Assembly (NCBI RefSeq): GCF_000745775.1
Contig: NZ_KN050752.1
Span: 233,074-297,073, forward strand
DNA: 64,000 nt
Direction of reading: 5' to 3'
Source: Flavobacterium sp. ASV13
GTDB taxonomy: Bacteria > Bacteroidota > Bacteroidia > Flavobacteriales > Flavobacteriaceae
A program made the translations under genes and the position numbers. How positions within the stretch are numbered: position 1 is the stretch's first letter; each line of letters starts with the position of its first letter. The notes beneath the pieces are model-generated. The model saw nothing but the letters and a program-made list of their open reading frames with translations, ran no database searches and had not been told where the DNA came from. Positions 1-7,513 of this stretch are shown one piece after another.

Positions 1-356
1 ACAATTAAGCTTGTTTCAGGAACGATTCCTTTAATTGCCGAGAAAATAATTTTGTCTGATAAAGAAACCGTCATGTTTTTCATTTCGGCATCTAAGAAGG
101 CAGATGGGATAGCGAAGATTAAATAATCGGCATATTCAATTGCTTCGTTGATATTGTTTGTTAATTTAAGTTTTTTAGTGTCAAACTCTACTGAACTTAA
201 ATAGTTTGGGTTGTGTTTGTATTTTTGAATGTGCTCGATTGCAGCATCGTTGCGCATGTACCATGCAATCTCAGATTGATTTACGCATAACATTTTTGCA
301 ATTGCAGTTGCCCAGCTTCCTCCACCAATTACTGCAAATTTTAAATTTTCGCTCAT
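1..356 (-). CDS. gpsA: NAD(P)-dependent glycerol-3-phosphate dehydrogenase (5' part; 3' end outside window)
   Basis: This enzyme reduces dihydroxyacetone phosphate to sn-glycerol 3-phosphate for phospholipid synthesis in the cytosol. The first ~118 residues are present. They begin MSENLKFAVIGGGSWATA, a Rossmann-fold dinucleotide-binding loop with the GpsA-specific GGGSWATA form (residues 11-18). A later SAIKG segment matches the conserved lysine-glycine region of the family. The ATG is preceded by a good TTG-N21-TACTTTTG promoter, which supports this start. The catalytic C-terminal half lies beyond the left window edge, so completeness cannot be judged. The identification rests on the N-terminal domain only but is distinctive. 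Confidence 0.9.
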   Translation of the reverse strand, partial: MSENLKFAVIGGGSWATAIAKMLCVNQSEIAWYMRNDAAIEHIQKYKHNPNYLSSVEFDTKKLKLTNNINEAIEYADYLIFAIPSAFLDAEMKNMTVSLSDKIIFSAIKGIVPETSLI

Positions 357-374
357 TATTTTAATAATTTAAAA

Positions 375-408
375 CAAAAGTACTTAATAATGTAGTAATA
401 ATACAAAA
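375..408 (-). promoter_or_regulatory. Bacteroidota promoter of gpsA
   Basis: On the minus strand a TTTTG box (404-408) is followed after 21 bases by TACTTTTG (375-382). This matches the Flavobacterium consensus TTG-N17-23-TAnnTTTG. The predicted transcript starts about 10 bases upstream of the gpsA ATG. Confidence 0.6.
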
Positions 409-594
409 TCTGATTTAAGAAATTTGAAAAACCCCTTTAAATACCACGGTTTTTCAAGTGGTTAGAAAAAAAATAAAAAAATATTTTACGTTGTGCACAA
501 TAAAACAACTAACCTTACGTTGTAACTGTTTATAAATTAAAATTTTAATGAGTTTAATAAAAATTGAGTTAGTTAGTTTTGTTTTAGTATTGTG

Positions 595-631
595 AAAAGG
601 CGTTCCTAAAGTTACTTTAAGAACGCCTTTT
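595..631 (-). terminator. Hairpin terminator downstream of the yqhD-like gene
   Basis: The 17-base arms (AAAAGGCGTTCCTAAAG and its near-perfect complement, one mismatch) flank a TTA loop. The hairpin begins about 24 bases after the stop codon of the iron alcohol dehydrogenase gene. Confidence 0.7.
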
Positions 632-654
632 CTGATTTAATTAATTTTGAAAGT

Positions 655-1812
655 TTAATAACTCAATTCTACGATTGATTTTACTTTTTCTAACGTAACC
701 AATTGATTTTCGCCTAAACCTTTCCAGCCTCTTTCGTCAAAACGATTTACAATAAAATCAGCTGTATTTGAATATTCTGTTGTGTATTGCGAAAGTTTGG
801 TGTCCATTCCCATTGTGTGGAAGAACTCAACGGTTTTGTTGATTGCTTCTTTTGCCACTTCGTCATCTGAACCTGTTAGATTGAAAATACGTCTTCCGTA
901 TTGAGCCAGTTTTCCTTTTTTAGTTTCAAACATCACTGTATACAAACTTGGGCCAATAATTGCCAAAGTTCTTGCATGGTCAATTTCGTATAAAGCAGTC
1001 AATTCGTGACCAATCATATGTGTTGCCCAATCGCTTGGAACACCTTTTTGAATTAATCCGTTTAAAGCCATTGTACAGCTCCACATAAAGTTAGAAGCCA
1101 AAGTATAATCCGTTGGATTCTTGACTACACCAGGACCAACCTGAATTAAGGTCTGTAAAATTCCTTCTGCAATTCTGTCTTGAAGAAAAGCATCATGCGG
1201 ATACGTCAAGTATTGCTCCATAACATGGGTATAAGCATCTACAACACCGTTTTCGATTTGTCTTTTTGGTAAAGAAGCTATCACAGTTGGGTCGCAAATG
1301 GAGAATTGAGGAAATAAAGCGCTTCCGCCAGAAGCTAATTTTTCCTGAGTTGCTTCAATAGTTATCACGTAGCCAGAATTCATTTCACTTCCTGTTGCCG
1401 GAAGTGTCAAAACGGTTCCAAAAGGCATTGCGTTTTCTTTAATCAAAATTCTTTTTTGAAGAATATCAAGCGGATTTCCTTCGAAATTAACAGCGCCAGA
1501 AATAAATTTCACTCCATCAATTACAGATCCACCACCAACAGCAAGAATAAAATCGATTTTTTCTGTTTTTATTACGTCAACAGCTTTCATTAAAGTTTCA
1601 AATCGTGGATTTGGTTCGATTCCGCCAAATTCCACAATTTCAAAGCCTTTCAGATTTTGGATTACCTGATCGTAAATTCCGTTTTTAAAAATACTTCCGC
1701 CACCATAAGCCAATAATATTTTAGCATTTTTTGGAACTAAAGTCGAAAGCTTTTCTATTTGCCCTTTTCCGAAAATTAAATTTGTCGGATTATATAATTC
1801 AAAGTTTAGCAT
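655..1812 (-). CDS. yqhD: Iron-containing alcohol dehydrogenase, YqhD/BdhA type (NADPH-dependent aldehyde reductase)
   Basis: This 385-residue cytosolic protein is nearly co-linear with E. coli YqhD (387 aa), which reduces short-chain and toxic aldehydes with NADPH. The N-terminal nucleotide-binding half carries YGGGS (36-40) and GGGSVIDG (93-100). The helical half carries the metal ligands D192, H196, H265 and H279 in VVDAYTH, DWATHMIGHE and IDHARTL. The gene lies next to a DJ-1/Hsp31-like gene and a divergent LysR regulator, which fits a role in aldehyde or glyoxal detoxification. A butanol-dehydrogenase annotation would also be possible. Family assignment is secure; the in vivo substrate is inferred. 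Confidence 0.88.
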   Translation of the reverse strand: MLNFELYNPTNLIFGKGQIEKLSTLVPKNAKILLAYGGGSIFKNGIYDQVIQNLKGFEIVEFGGIEPNPRFETLMKAVDVIKTEKIDFILAVGGGSVIDGVKFISGAVNFEGNPLDILQKRILIKENAMPFGTVLTLPATGSEMNSGYVITIEATQEKLASGGSALFPQFSICDPTVIASLPKRQIENGVVDAYTHVMEQYLTYPHDAFLQDRIAEGILQTLIQVGPGVVKNPTDYTLASNFMWSCTMALNGLIQKGVPSDWATHMIGHELTALYEIDHARTLAIIGPSLYTVMFETKKGKLAQYGRRIFNLTGSDDEVAKEAINKTVEFFHTMGMDTKLSQYTTEYSNTADFIVNRFDERGWKGLGENQLVTLEKVKSIVELSY

Positions 1813-1817
1813 TTTTT

Positions 1818-2000
1818 TTAAGGTTCTAAGATGCTAAGCTACTAAGGTTCTAAGGTTTTTTCTTTGAACTTATTTAATAAACTTAGCATGGTTGTTTGTT
1901 TAATTTTGTTACTCATCTATTTGCTTATAGGACATTAGCCTTTTAAAATTACTAAGGGAATAACCTTAGAACCTTAGCATCTCAGTCCCTTAGCACCTTA
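1818..2000. repeat. Inverted repeat made of TAAGGTTCTAAG/CTTAGAACCTTAG words
   Basis: The spacer between the DJ-1-like and yqhD-like genes holds a left arm (1818-1855) of chained words TAAGGTTCTAAG and GATGCTAAG. A right arm (1964-2000) carries the complementary words and overlaps the DJ-1 stop codon. The arms could pair into a long imperfect hairpin across ~108 bases. The same word family recurs at 46272-46306. Confidence 0.7.
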
Positions 2001-2762
2001 TTTATCCAATTTTTTCAACAATTTTCCAGCAACTAATTTAGACGAAGCTGGATTTTGTCCTGTGATTAAAAGTCCGTCTTCAACTGCGTATGGTTGCCAG
2101 TTTGGTCCTTTTGAAAAAATTCCGCCGTTTGATGCTAAAGCATCTTCTAATAAAAACGGAACCACTTTTGTCAATCCAACTGCTTCTTCCTCTTCATTGG
2201 TAAAACCAGTTATTTTTTTTCCTTTTACCAAATATTGACCATCAACTTTTACATTTTTCAAAACGGCAGGAGCGTGACAAACAAAAGCAACTGGTTTTTT
2301 ATGATTATAAAAAGATTCGATTAAAGTGATCGAATTTCTGTCTTCAACTAAATCCCAAAGCGGGCCGTGACCTCCTGGATAAAAAACAGCATCATAATCT
2401 TTTTGATTTACTGTTGAAAGTTTTAGCGTATGTTTTAGTTTTTCTTGTAAAACTTTATCTGCATCAAAACGTTTTGTGTCTTCAGTTGCTGATGCTGGAT
2501 CAGAACTTTTAGGATCAATTGGTGGTTGTCCTCCAAGTGGAGATGCAATTGTAATTTCAACTCCCTGATCTAATAATTCGTAATAAGGCGCCGCTAATTC
2601 CTCTGACCAGAATCCGGTTTTTTCTCCTGTGTTGCCCAGTTTATCATTACTGGTCACAACAAATAATACTTTTTTCATCCCTTTTTTATTTGATTTTTGT
2701 GCCAATGCAGAAATGCTTGTGGCTGTAATTGCAATTATTGCGAGTAGTGCTATTTTTTTCAT
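1998..2762 (-). CDS. Exported DJ-1/PfpI (Hsp31-like) family protein
   Basis: This 254-residue protein has a signal peptide (MKKIALLAIIAITATSISALAQ), so it is probably periplasmic or secreted, unusual for a normally cytosolic family. The DJ-1/PfpI domain carries the nucleophile elbow AFVCHAP (C162, H163), the upstream YPGGHG (128-133) and a TGFWSEELAAPYY segment supplying the conserved acidic residue. Hsp31-type members act as glyoxalase III, deglycase or chaperone; which applies here is not shown by the sequence. It is co-oriented with the YqhD-like aldehyde reductase and divergent from a LysR regulator. Confidence 0.85.
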   Translation of the reverse strand: MKKIALLAIIAITATSISALAQKSNKKGMKKVLFVVTSNDKLGNTGEKTGFWSEELAAPYYELLDQGVEITIASPLGGQPPIDPKSSDPASATEDTKRFDADKVLQEKLKHTLKLSTVNQKDYDAVFYPGGHGPLWDLVEDRNSITLIESFYNHKKPVAFVCHAPAVLKNVKVDGQYLVKGKKITGFTNEEEEAVGLTKVVPFLLEDALASNGGIFSKGPNWQPYAVEDGLLITGQNPASSKLVAGKLLKKLDK

Positions 2763-2778
2763 AAGATTAAATTTTTGA

Positions 2779-2786
2779 CAAATTTA
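2779..2786 (-). promoter_or_regulatory. -7 box of the DJ-1-like gene
   Basis: TAAATTTG on the minus strand, 17 bases before the ATG, is a perfect TAnnTTTG match. A TTTT tract 19 bases upstream is an imperfect -33 box. It sits back to back with the LysR promoter. Confidence 0.5.
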
Positions 2787-2820
2787 CGTCTTAAGTGATA
2801 TCAGTAAAAATAAAATAAAC

Positions 2821-2828
2821 TATGTTTG
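2821..2828 (+). promoter_or_regulatory. -7 box of the LysR regulator gene
   Basis: TATGTTTG is a perfect TAnnTTTG match 19 bases before the LysR ATG. No convincing -33 TTG is present, as expected for an activator- or self-regulated promoter. Confidence 0.45.
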
Positions 2829-2847
2829 TTATAAATAAATTTATGTC

Positions 2848-3753
2848 ATGGTCAATTTAGAATGGTACAGAACATTTAAGGCAGTTTATAAAAACGGAAA
2901 TTTTTCGATCGCTGCAAAAGAGTTATTTATGAGCCAGCCTGCCGTTAGTCAGCAAATTTCTATGCTTGAAGCACATGTTGGTAATAAATTATTTAATCGA
3001 AAGTCAAAAGGCGTAGAACCAACTGAATACGCTAAGTTACTGAATAATTTGATAATAGACGCGCTGGACAGACTCGAAAGTGTCGAAACCGGTTTCCGGG
3101 CAAAGGCAGAAGATGCAAACCGATTAATTTCGATTGGAATTTCAAAGCATTTATTTGACTGCGTTGGAGCTCTTTTAATTTCAAAATTTGATTTGATCGA
3201 TTTTACTTTTGCAGAAAATGATGAGCTTTTTGATTTAGTAAATTCTAAAAAACTTGATTTTGCGATTACGACAAAACGATTTGACACATTTGATACCATT
3301 TACGAAATTGTTGGTAAAATAAAACTGATATTGGTTGCACCGACAAGTTTAGATATAACCGAATTTCGTCAAAGATTAAAAACAGACAATTTTGCCGAAA
3401 TCGAACAATGGCTGAATGCTCAAAAATGGTACAGTCATGATGCTCGTATTCCGCATATAAAATTATTTTGGCTTCATGCTTTTAATAAAAAGAGACCATC
3501 GATGATTCCTAATTATATTATCCCTTCAGAATCTGAAATGCTAAGACTATTGTCTAAAAATGATGGTATAGCTGCAACATGGAATTGCAATGCAAGAAAT
3601 TATATTAAAGAAAATAAACTGCAATTGGTTTGGAACAGTTTTCATGTTCCGGAAGAGTTTGTGTATTTATTAGCGCCAAAAAACAATAGTGTAAAGTCGA
3701 TTTTTGAAGTTATTGAGAAAGAACTTAAATTGTTTTTTGGAAATAGGTTGTAG
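2848..3753 (+). CDS. LysR-family transcriptional regulator
   Basis: The 301-residue length is typical of LysR regulators. The N-terminal winged helix-turn-helix (about residues 3-62) contains FSIAAKELFMSQPAVSQQIS followed by LEAHVGNKLFNR, the standard LysR recognition-helix pattern. The remaining ~230 residues form the effector-binding domain. It is transcribed away from the DJ-1-like gene across an 85-base intergenic region that holds a -7 box for each direction, so it probably controls that gene and perhaps the yqhD-like gene. The ligand is unknown; a reactive carbonyl is a guess from neighbours. Confidence 0.9.
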   Translation: MVNLEWYRTFKAVYKNGNFSIAAKELFMSQPAVSQQISMLEAHVGNKLFNRKSKGVEPTEYAKLLNNLIIDALDRLESVETGFRAKAEDANRLISIGISKHLFDCVGALLISKFDLIDFTFAENDELFDLVNSKKLDFAITTKRFDTFDTIYEIVGKIKLILVAPTSLDITEFRQRLKTDNFAEIEQWLNAQKWYSHDARIPHIKLFWLHAFNKKRPSMIPNYIIPSESEMLRLLSKNDGIAATWNCNARNYIKENKLQLVWNSFHVPEEFVYLLAPKNNSVKSIFEVIEKELKLFFGNRL

Positions 3754-3877
3754 TTTGATAATGTGTATTTTATGTTTTTTTGTTATTCATAAAACATATG
3801 AAAATTCTGCTGTTTTGTTTTGATTTTGTTTTTTTAAGGGATAATTTTGAGAAACGAACCGCTAAAAGTTTCCAATT

Positions 3878-4231
3878 ATGAAAAAAATTTTGACAATTTC
3901 AGTGTTTGCTTTAGTATTTTTTATTTCTAATTCCTGTAGTAAAGCAGAAGAATCTATCGTAGATTGTGCTTTTGAATCTGCTTATGTACAAATACATAAT
4001 TCTACAGATGGCACTAATCCAAAATTAATGAATTATTCAATTGAATATACTGGATCTGGTACTTTACAAAGTGTAACATGGACATTTGGAGATGGGAAAA
4101 CAGGAACTGGTGCAGTTGTTACTCATACTTATGCTGCTGCTGGGACCTATGAAGCGGTAGCAACTGTTACGGTTAAAAAAGATGGTTCAGAATGTGGTAC
4201 AACTAAGAAGCGTACTGTTACAGTGAATTAA
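3878..4231 (+). CDS. PKD-domain lipoprotein
   Basis: This 117-residue protein starts with a lipoprotein signal ending at C20 (FFISNSC). The rest is essentially one PKD/Ig-like domain: a hydrophobic strand region, then VTWTFGDGKTG and THTYAAAGTYEAVATVTV, the diagnostic WxFGDG and HxYxxxGxY motifs. Two further cysteines (DCAFES and ECGTTK) could form a disulfide. PKD domains usually mediate extracellular protein or carbohydrate contacts. It is a single-gene unit ending in a strong bidirectional terminator. No partner is evident from context. Confidence 0.8.
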   Translation: MKKILTISVFALVFFISNSCSKAEESIVDCAFESAYVQIHNSTDGTNPKLMNYSIEYTGSGTLQSVTWTFGDGKTGTGAVVTHTYAAAGTYEAVATVTVKKDGSECGTTKKRTVTVN

Positions 4232-4250
4232 TGCTAAAGCATAAAAATAA

Positions 4251-4283
4251 ATATGGCCTGATTTTTTTAAAATCAGGCCATAT
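4251..4283. terminator. Bidirectional terminator between the PKD lipoprotein gene and nadD
   Basis: This is a perfect 15-base inverted repeat (ATATGGCCTGATTTT and complement) with a TTT loop. It sits between convergent genes, directly against the nadD stop codon, with T-runs on both strands. Confidence 0.8.
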
Positions 4284-4865
4284 TTATTTTTTGTAAAAAT
4301 TATTGTGATCAATATATTCCCAAACCTTCGGAGGAAGTAAAGGCTGAATATTTTTTCCTTCTTTAATATTGTTTCTAATGAAAGTGGAAGAAATCTCTAC
4401 AATAGGTGCATCGATTACATGAATTTTTGGATGCGATTTTAATTCCGTGTTTTCAGGTTCATTAGAAATTCTTGGATAGACATAAATATCATGATTTTCA
4501 AGAATCACTTCATAATTTCTCCATTTATGAAACGTTTTCAGATTGTCTTCACCCATAATTAATGAAAACTCATGATTTGGATATTTTTCCTGTAAATGAG
4601 CGAGCGTGATTACGGTATAACTCGGCTGAGGCAATTTAAACTCAATATCTGATGGTTTTATCTTTGGATAATCTTCTGTTGCCAGAAAAACCATTTGCAA
4701 GCGTTGTTGATCGTCTAATAAAGTTGCTTTCTTCTTTAATGGATTATGCGGTGTAACAACCATCCAAATTTGGTCTAAACCAGCATATTCTGCCATATGA
4801 TTGGCAATAATCAAATGACCAACGTGAATGGGATTATAAGTTCCGAAATATAGACCTATTTTCAT
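4284..4865 (-). CDS. nadD: Nicotinate-nucleotide adenylyltransferase
   Basis: NadD joins nicotinate mononucleotide and ATP to give deamido-NAD in the cytosol. The 193-residue protein has the nucleotidyltransferase signature GTYNPIHVGH (8-17, with H14 and H17 of the HxGH motif). The family's second motif appears as ISSTFIRNNI near residue 157. Length and both motifs fit NadD rather than CoaD. It is the last gene of the yicC-gmk-nadD run. A spacer with an inverted repeat separates it from gmk. Confidence 0.93.
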   Translation of the reverse strand: MKIGLYFGTYNPIHVGHLIIANHMAEYAGLDQIWMVVTPHNPLKKKATLLDDQQRLQMVFLATEDYPKIKPSDIEFKLPQPSYTVITLAHLQEKYPNHEFSLIMGEDNLKTFHKWRNYEVILENHDIYVYPRISNEPENTELKSHPKIHVIDAPIVEISSTFIRNNIKEGKNIQPLLPPKVWEYIDHNNFYKK

Positions 4866-4877
4866 TTTTTATAGTTT

Positions 4878-4945
4878 CACAGAGATTCGCTAAGATAGCA
4901 CAAAGATTCGCAAAGTTTAAAATAATACTTTTGCGAATCTCTGTG
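4878..4945. repeat. Inverted repeat CACAGAGATTCGC between gmk and nadD
   Basis: A perfect 13-base pair of arms (4878-4890 and 4933-4945) encloses a diverged internal copy (CACAAAGATTCGCAAAG). The element lies inside the operon spacer, so a transcript could fold in two alternative ways. Confidence 0.7.
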
Positions 4946-4975
4946 TTTTTTCTTGTGTATTTCTGCGGAATAAAA

Positions 4976-5548
4976 TTATTTATTTACGAAAGCCTTCACT
5001 AATTGATAAGCTTCTTCCTTAGCAGTATCTAAATCGTAATTTTTAATAATAGTATCAAATTGAGGCGCTGTTGCTAATTCAACAGAAGCTTTAGCAATTC
5101 GCATATTGATTTTGTCATCACTTTCTGTTGATCTTTGCTTTAAGCGACGTTTAAGCTCGTCAACACTTGGAGGCTTTACAAAAACAGCTAAAGTTTGTTC
5201 TGGAAATTTATGTTTGATTCGAAGACCGCCGGCAACATCAATATCAAAAATCACATTTTTTCCTAAAGCCCAGATTCTTTCAATTTCGGCTTTCAAAGTT
5301 CCGTAGAAATTATCGCGGTAAACTTCTTCCCATTCCAGGAATTCTTCCGCTTTAATGTGTTTTTTGAATTGTTCCAGCGAAATAAAATAATAATCTTTTC
5401 CGTGTTCTTCTTCTCCGCGTGGGTCGCGTGAAGCCGCTGAGATTGAAAATTCTAAGTTTAAATCTTCTTTCCCTAGTAAATGTTTTACTATAGTTGTTTT
5501 TCCTGATCCTGAAGGTGCTGAAAAAACAATTAATTTTCCTTTGTTCAT
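4976..5548 (-). CDS. gmk: Guanylate kinase
   Basis: Guanylate kinase phosphorylates GMP to GDP using ATP. The 190-residue protein opens MNKGKLIVFSAPSGSGKTT with the P-loop at residues 11-18. It continues with the GMP-binding segment SRDPRGEEEHGKDYYF and EFLEWEEVYRDNFYGT, all standard for Gmk. It lies between yicC and nadD, an arrangement familiar in Flavobacteria. A spacer of GCTTTAAGC-like words precedes it. Confidence 0.95.
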   Translation of the reverse strand: MNKGKLIVFSAPSGSGKTTIVKHLLGKEDLNLEFSISAASRDPRGEEEHGKDYYFISLEQFKKHIKAEEFLEWEEVYRDNFYGTLKAEIERIWALGKNVIFDIDVAGGLRIKHKFPEQTLAVFVKPPSVDELKRRLKQRSTESDDKINMRIAKASVELATAPQFDTIIKNYDLDTAKEEAYQLVKAFVNK

Positions 5549-5554
5549 TGTGTA

Positions 5555-5590
5555 TGCTTTAGGCTTTAAGCAATACGCTTTAAGCTTTAA
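5555..5590. repeat. GCTTTAAGC-type word repeats between yicC and gmk
   Basis: Three diverged copies of GCTTTA(A/G)GC(TTTAA) occur head to tail, one self-complementary. This is a short instance of the intergenic word-repeat style seen elsewhere in the window. Confidence 0.5.
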
Positions 5591-5603
5591 TTTTGTGTGG
5601 TAT

Positions 5604-6464
5604 TTACAAGACGTTCAAAACTTGCTCTTTAATCTTCTCTAATTCATCTTTCATCATCACAACCAATTTCTGCATTTGAGCATGATTTGATTTTGAACCC
5701 ATTGTATTGATTTCACGGCCCATTTCCTGAGTAATGAAACCAAGTTTACGGCCGTTTGCTTCAGTTCCGTTTAAAGTTTCCAGGAAATAGTCCAAATGAT
5801 TCGTCAAACGTACTTTTTCCTCAGTGATATCTAATTTCTCTAAATAATAGATTAATTCCTGCTCAAAACGATTTTCATCGACATTTACTTGTAATTCTGA
5901 AATCGCAGTTTGCAAACGGTCTTTGATAGCTTGTACACGTTCCGGGTCAAGTGCTAAAGCGTCATCCATATATTGACGAATATTTCCAATTCGTAAGTTG
6001 AATTCTTTTTCAAGAGATGCTCCTTCGTCTTTTCTAAAACTTAAAATGTTTTGGAGTGCTTCGTCAATTGTAACCTGAATTTGATCCCAGTCATTTTCAT
6101 CAATTTCCTCACGTTCTGTTTTTAATGTATCCGGCATACGAACAGCCATTTTCATTAATTCAGTCACGTCAGCATCAGGATAAACTTCTTGCAATTGCGC
6201 AATATAATTTTTTACAACAGGAACATTTACTTTAGTTGAAGTCTGTTCAGCTGTGCTTTCAATATAAATACCGAAATCTATTTTACCTCTTTCAAGTTTC
6301 GTCGAAATCAAAGTTCTTAAACCTAATTCCATTTCGCGGTAAACCGATGGCATTCGCACATTTAAATCTAAACCTTTGCTGTTTAGAGATTTTACTTCAA
6401 CCGTAATTTTTTTTGTAGGCAATTGCAAAGAAGCTTTGCCAAACCCTGTCATAGAATGTATCAT
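5604..6464 (-). CDS. yicC: YicC-family endoribonuclease
   Basis: The 286-residue protein starts MIHSMTGFGKAS, the hallmark N-terminus of YicC. It continues with VEVKSLNSKGLDLNVRMP (YicC N domain) and ends with a DUF1732-type C-terminus (GRKLGFITQEMGREINTMGSK). YicC proteins are cytosolic RNases that act on small RNAs in E. coli; the target here is unknown. A TATCTTTG box about 20 bases upstream of the ATG makes this the likely first gene of yicC-gmk-nadD. A start 12 bases downstream (MTGFGK) is possible but less typical. Confidence 0.92.
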   Translation of the reverse strand: MIHSMTGFGKASLQLPTKKITVEVKSLNSKGLDLNVRMPSVYREMELGLRTLISTKLERGKIDFGIYIESTAEQTSTKVNVPVVKNYIAQLQEVYPDADVTELMKMAVRMPDTLKTEREEIDENDWDQIQVTIDEALQNILSFRKDEGASLEKEFNLRIGNIRQYMDDALALDPERVQAIKDRLQTAISELQVNVDENRFEQELIYYLEKLDITEEKVRLTNHLDYFLETLNGTEANGRKLGFITQEMGREINTMGSKSNHAQMQKLVVMMKDELEKIKEQVLNVL

Positions 6465-6483
6465 ATAATTGAGTATAAAGGCG

Positions 6484-6491
6484 CAAAGATA
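6484..6491 (-). promoter_or_regulatory. -7 box of the yicC-gmk-nadD operon
   Basis: TATCTTTG on the minus strand is a perfect TAnnTTTG match placed about 20 bases before the yicC ATG. The -33 element is weak. Confidence 0.5.
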
Positions 6492-6557
6492 ATTAAAAGT
6501 TTGCTGCTTTGTGTTCTAAATTGTTAATCAGTTTCGTACAGAAAGGTTTTTATTTTC

Positions 6558-6905
6558 TTACGATAATGCTTTGATAACTTCAGCAACATTTTTTTGGCTG
6601 TTGCCAATGTAAATTTTGCCGTCAATTATAAAAACCGGACGACTTAAAAAAGTGTAATGTTCCAGAATATATTTTTTAAAATCAGCTTCCGTCAGATTTT
6701 TGTTTTTTAAATCCATTGATTTGTACAATTGCGCTTTCTTGCTAAATAAAAGTTCATAGCTTCCAGAGAGTTTGTACATTTCTTCAAGTTCCGTTTCCGT
6801 AATCGGATTTTGTCTGATGTCTTGAAAAACCAGATTGTTTTCCGGCAAGCTTTTGATGATTTTGCGGCAAGTATCGCAAGAAGCTAAGTAATATATTTTG
6901 TTCAT
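6558..6905 (-). CDS. ArsC/Spx-like thioredoxin-fold protein (arsenate reductase family)
   Basis: This 115-residue protein has the ArsC-family redox motif near the N-terminus, LASCDTCRK (C10 and C13), then ENNLVFQDIRQNPITETEL. It ends with the conserved FLSRPVFIIDGKIYIGN strand-turn containing the arginine and cis-proline. The family includes glutaredoxin-dependent arsenate reductases, YffB and Spx regulators. Nothing here, such as a neighbouring arsR or arsB, argues for arsenic resistance, so the exact role is open. It is transcribed singly, divergent from the DinB-like gene. Confidence 0.82.
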   Translation of the reverse strand: MNKIYYLASCDTCRKIIKSLPENNLVFQDIRQNPITETELEEMYKLSGSYELLFSKKAQLYKSMDLKNKNLTEADFKKYILEHYTFLSRPVFIIDGKIYIGNSQKNVAEVIKALS

Positions 6906-6984
6906 TTTTTGTGAATTTTGTTAGAATGCAAAGAAAATCCATTTAAAGCTTAAAATTGATTAATTTTAGAAAAAAAATATAATT

Positions 6985-7440
6985 ATGAACTCAGTTTTTG
7001 AAGTACAAAAAACCATTAGAGAAAATCTTTTGAAGGTTTTAGACAATCATTCATTAGAGCAATTAAATAAAATTCCGGAAGGATTTAGCAATAATCTGAT
7101 TTGGAACATTGCACATTGTGTCTCATCACAGCAAGTTTTAGTGTACAAATTATCAGGTTTGCCAACATTGGTTTCTGAAGAATTTATTGCGAAGTACAAA
7201 AAAGGGACAAAACCTGAAGGCGATGTTTCTCAAGCCGAAGTTGATGAAATCAGGAATTTGCTTTCAGCTACATTAACGCAAACAGAAAAAGATTTTGAAG
7301 CAAATGTTTTTGTTAGTTACAATGAATATTTAACAAGCATGGGATTTACATTACGCAATGTTGAAGATGCTTTGAATTTTAATAATTATCACGAGGGCAT
7401 TCACACCGGAATTGTGTGGAGCATTAGAAAATTTGTTTAA
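6985..7440 (+). CDS. DinB-family (four-helix, metal-binding) protein
   Basis: The 151-residue all-helical protein has the DinB-like histidine pattern: NIAHCVSSQQVLVYKLSGLP in helix 2 and NYHEGIHTGIVWSIRK near the C-terminus, giving three potential metal-ligand histidines. DinB/YfiT-superfamily members include thiol-S-transferases and proteins of unknown function. The gene stands alone, with a short hairpin terminator just after it, and precedes the lanthipeptide locus on the opposite strand. The function cannot be stated more closely. Confidence 0.8.
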   Translation: MNSVFEVQKTIRENLLKVLDNHSLEQLNKIPEGFSNNLIWNIAHCVSSQQVLVYKLSGLPTLVSEEFIAKYKKGTKPEGDVSQAEVDEIRNLLSATLTQTEKDFEANVFVSYNEYLTSMGFTLRNVEDALNFNNYHEGIHTGIVWSIRKFV

Positions 7441-7469
7441 AAATAAAAGCCGTAAGTTAGGTTTTATAT

Positions 7470-7493
7470 AACACCAGTTTTTAAGCTGGTGTT
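7470..7493. terminator. Terminator between the DinB-like gene and the lanthipeptide locus
   Basis: The arms AACACCAG and CTGGTGTT enclose an 8-base loop and are followed by eight T residues on the plus strand. The site separates convergent genes and could serve both. Confidence 0.75.
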
Positions 7494-7513
7494 TTTTTTG
7501 TCTAATATGGATT

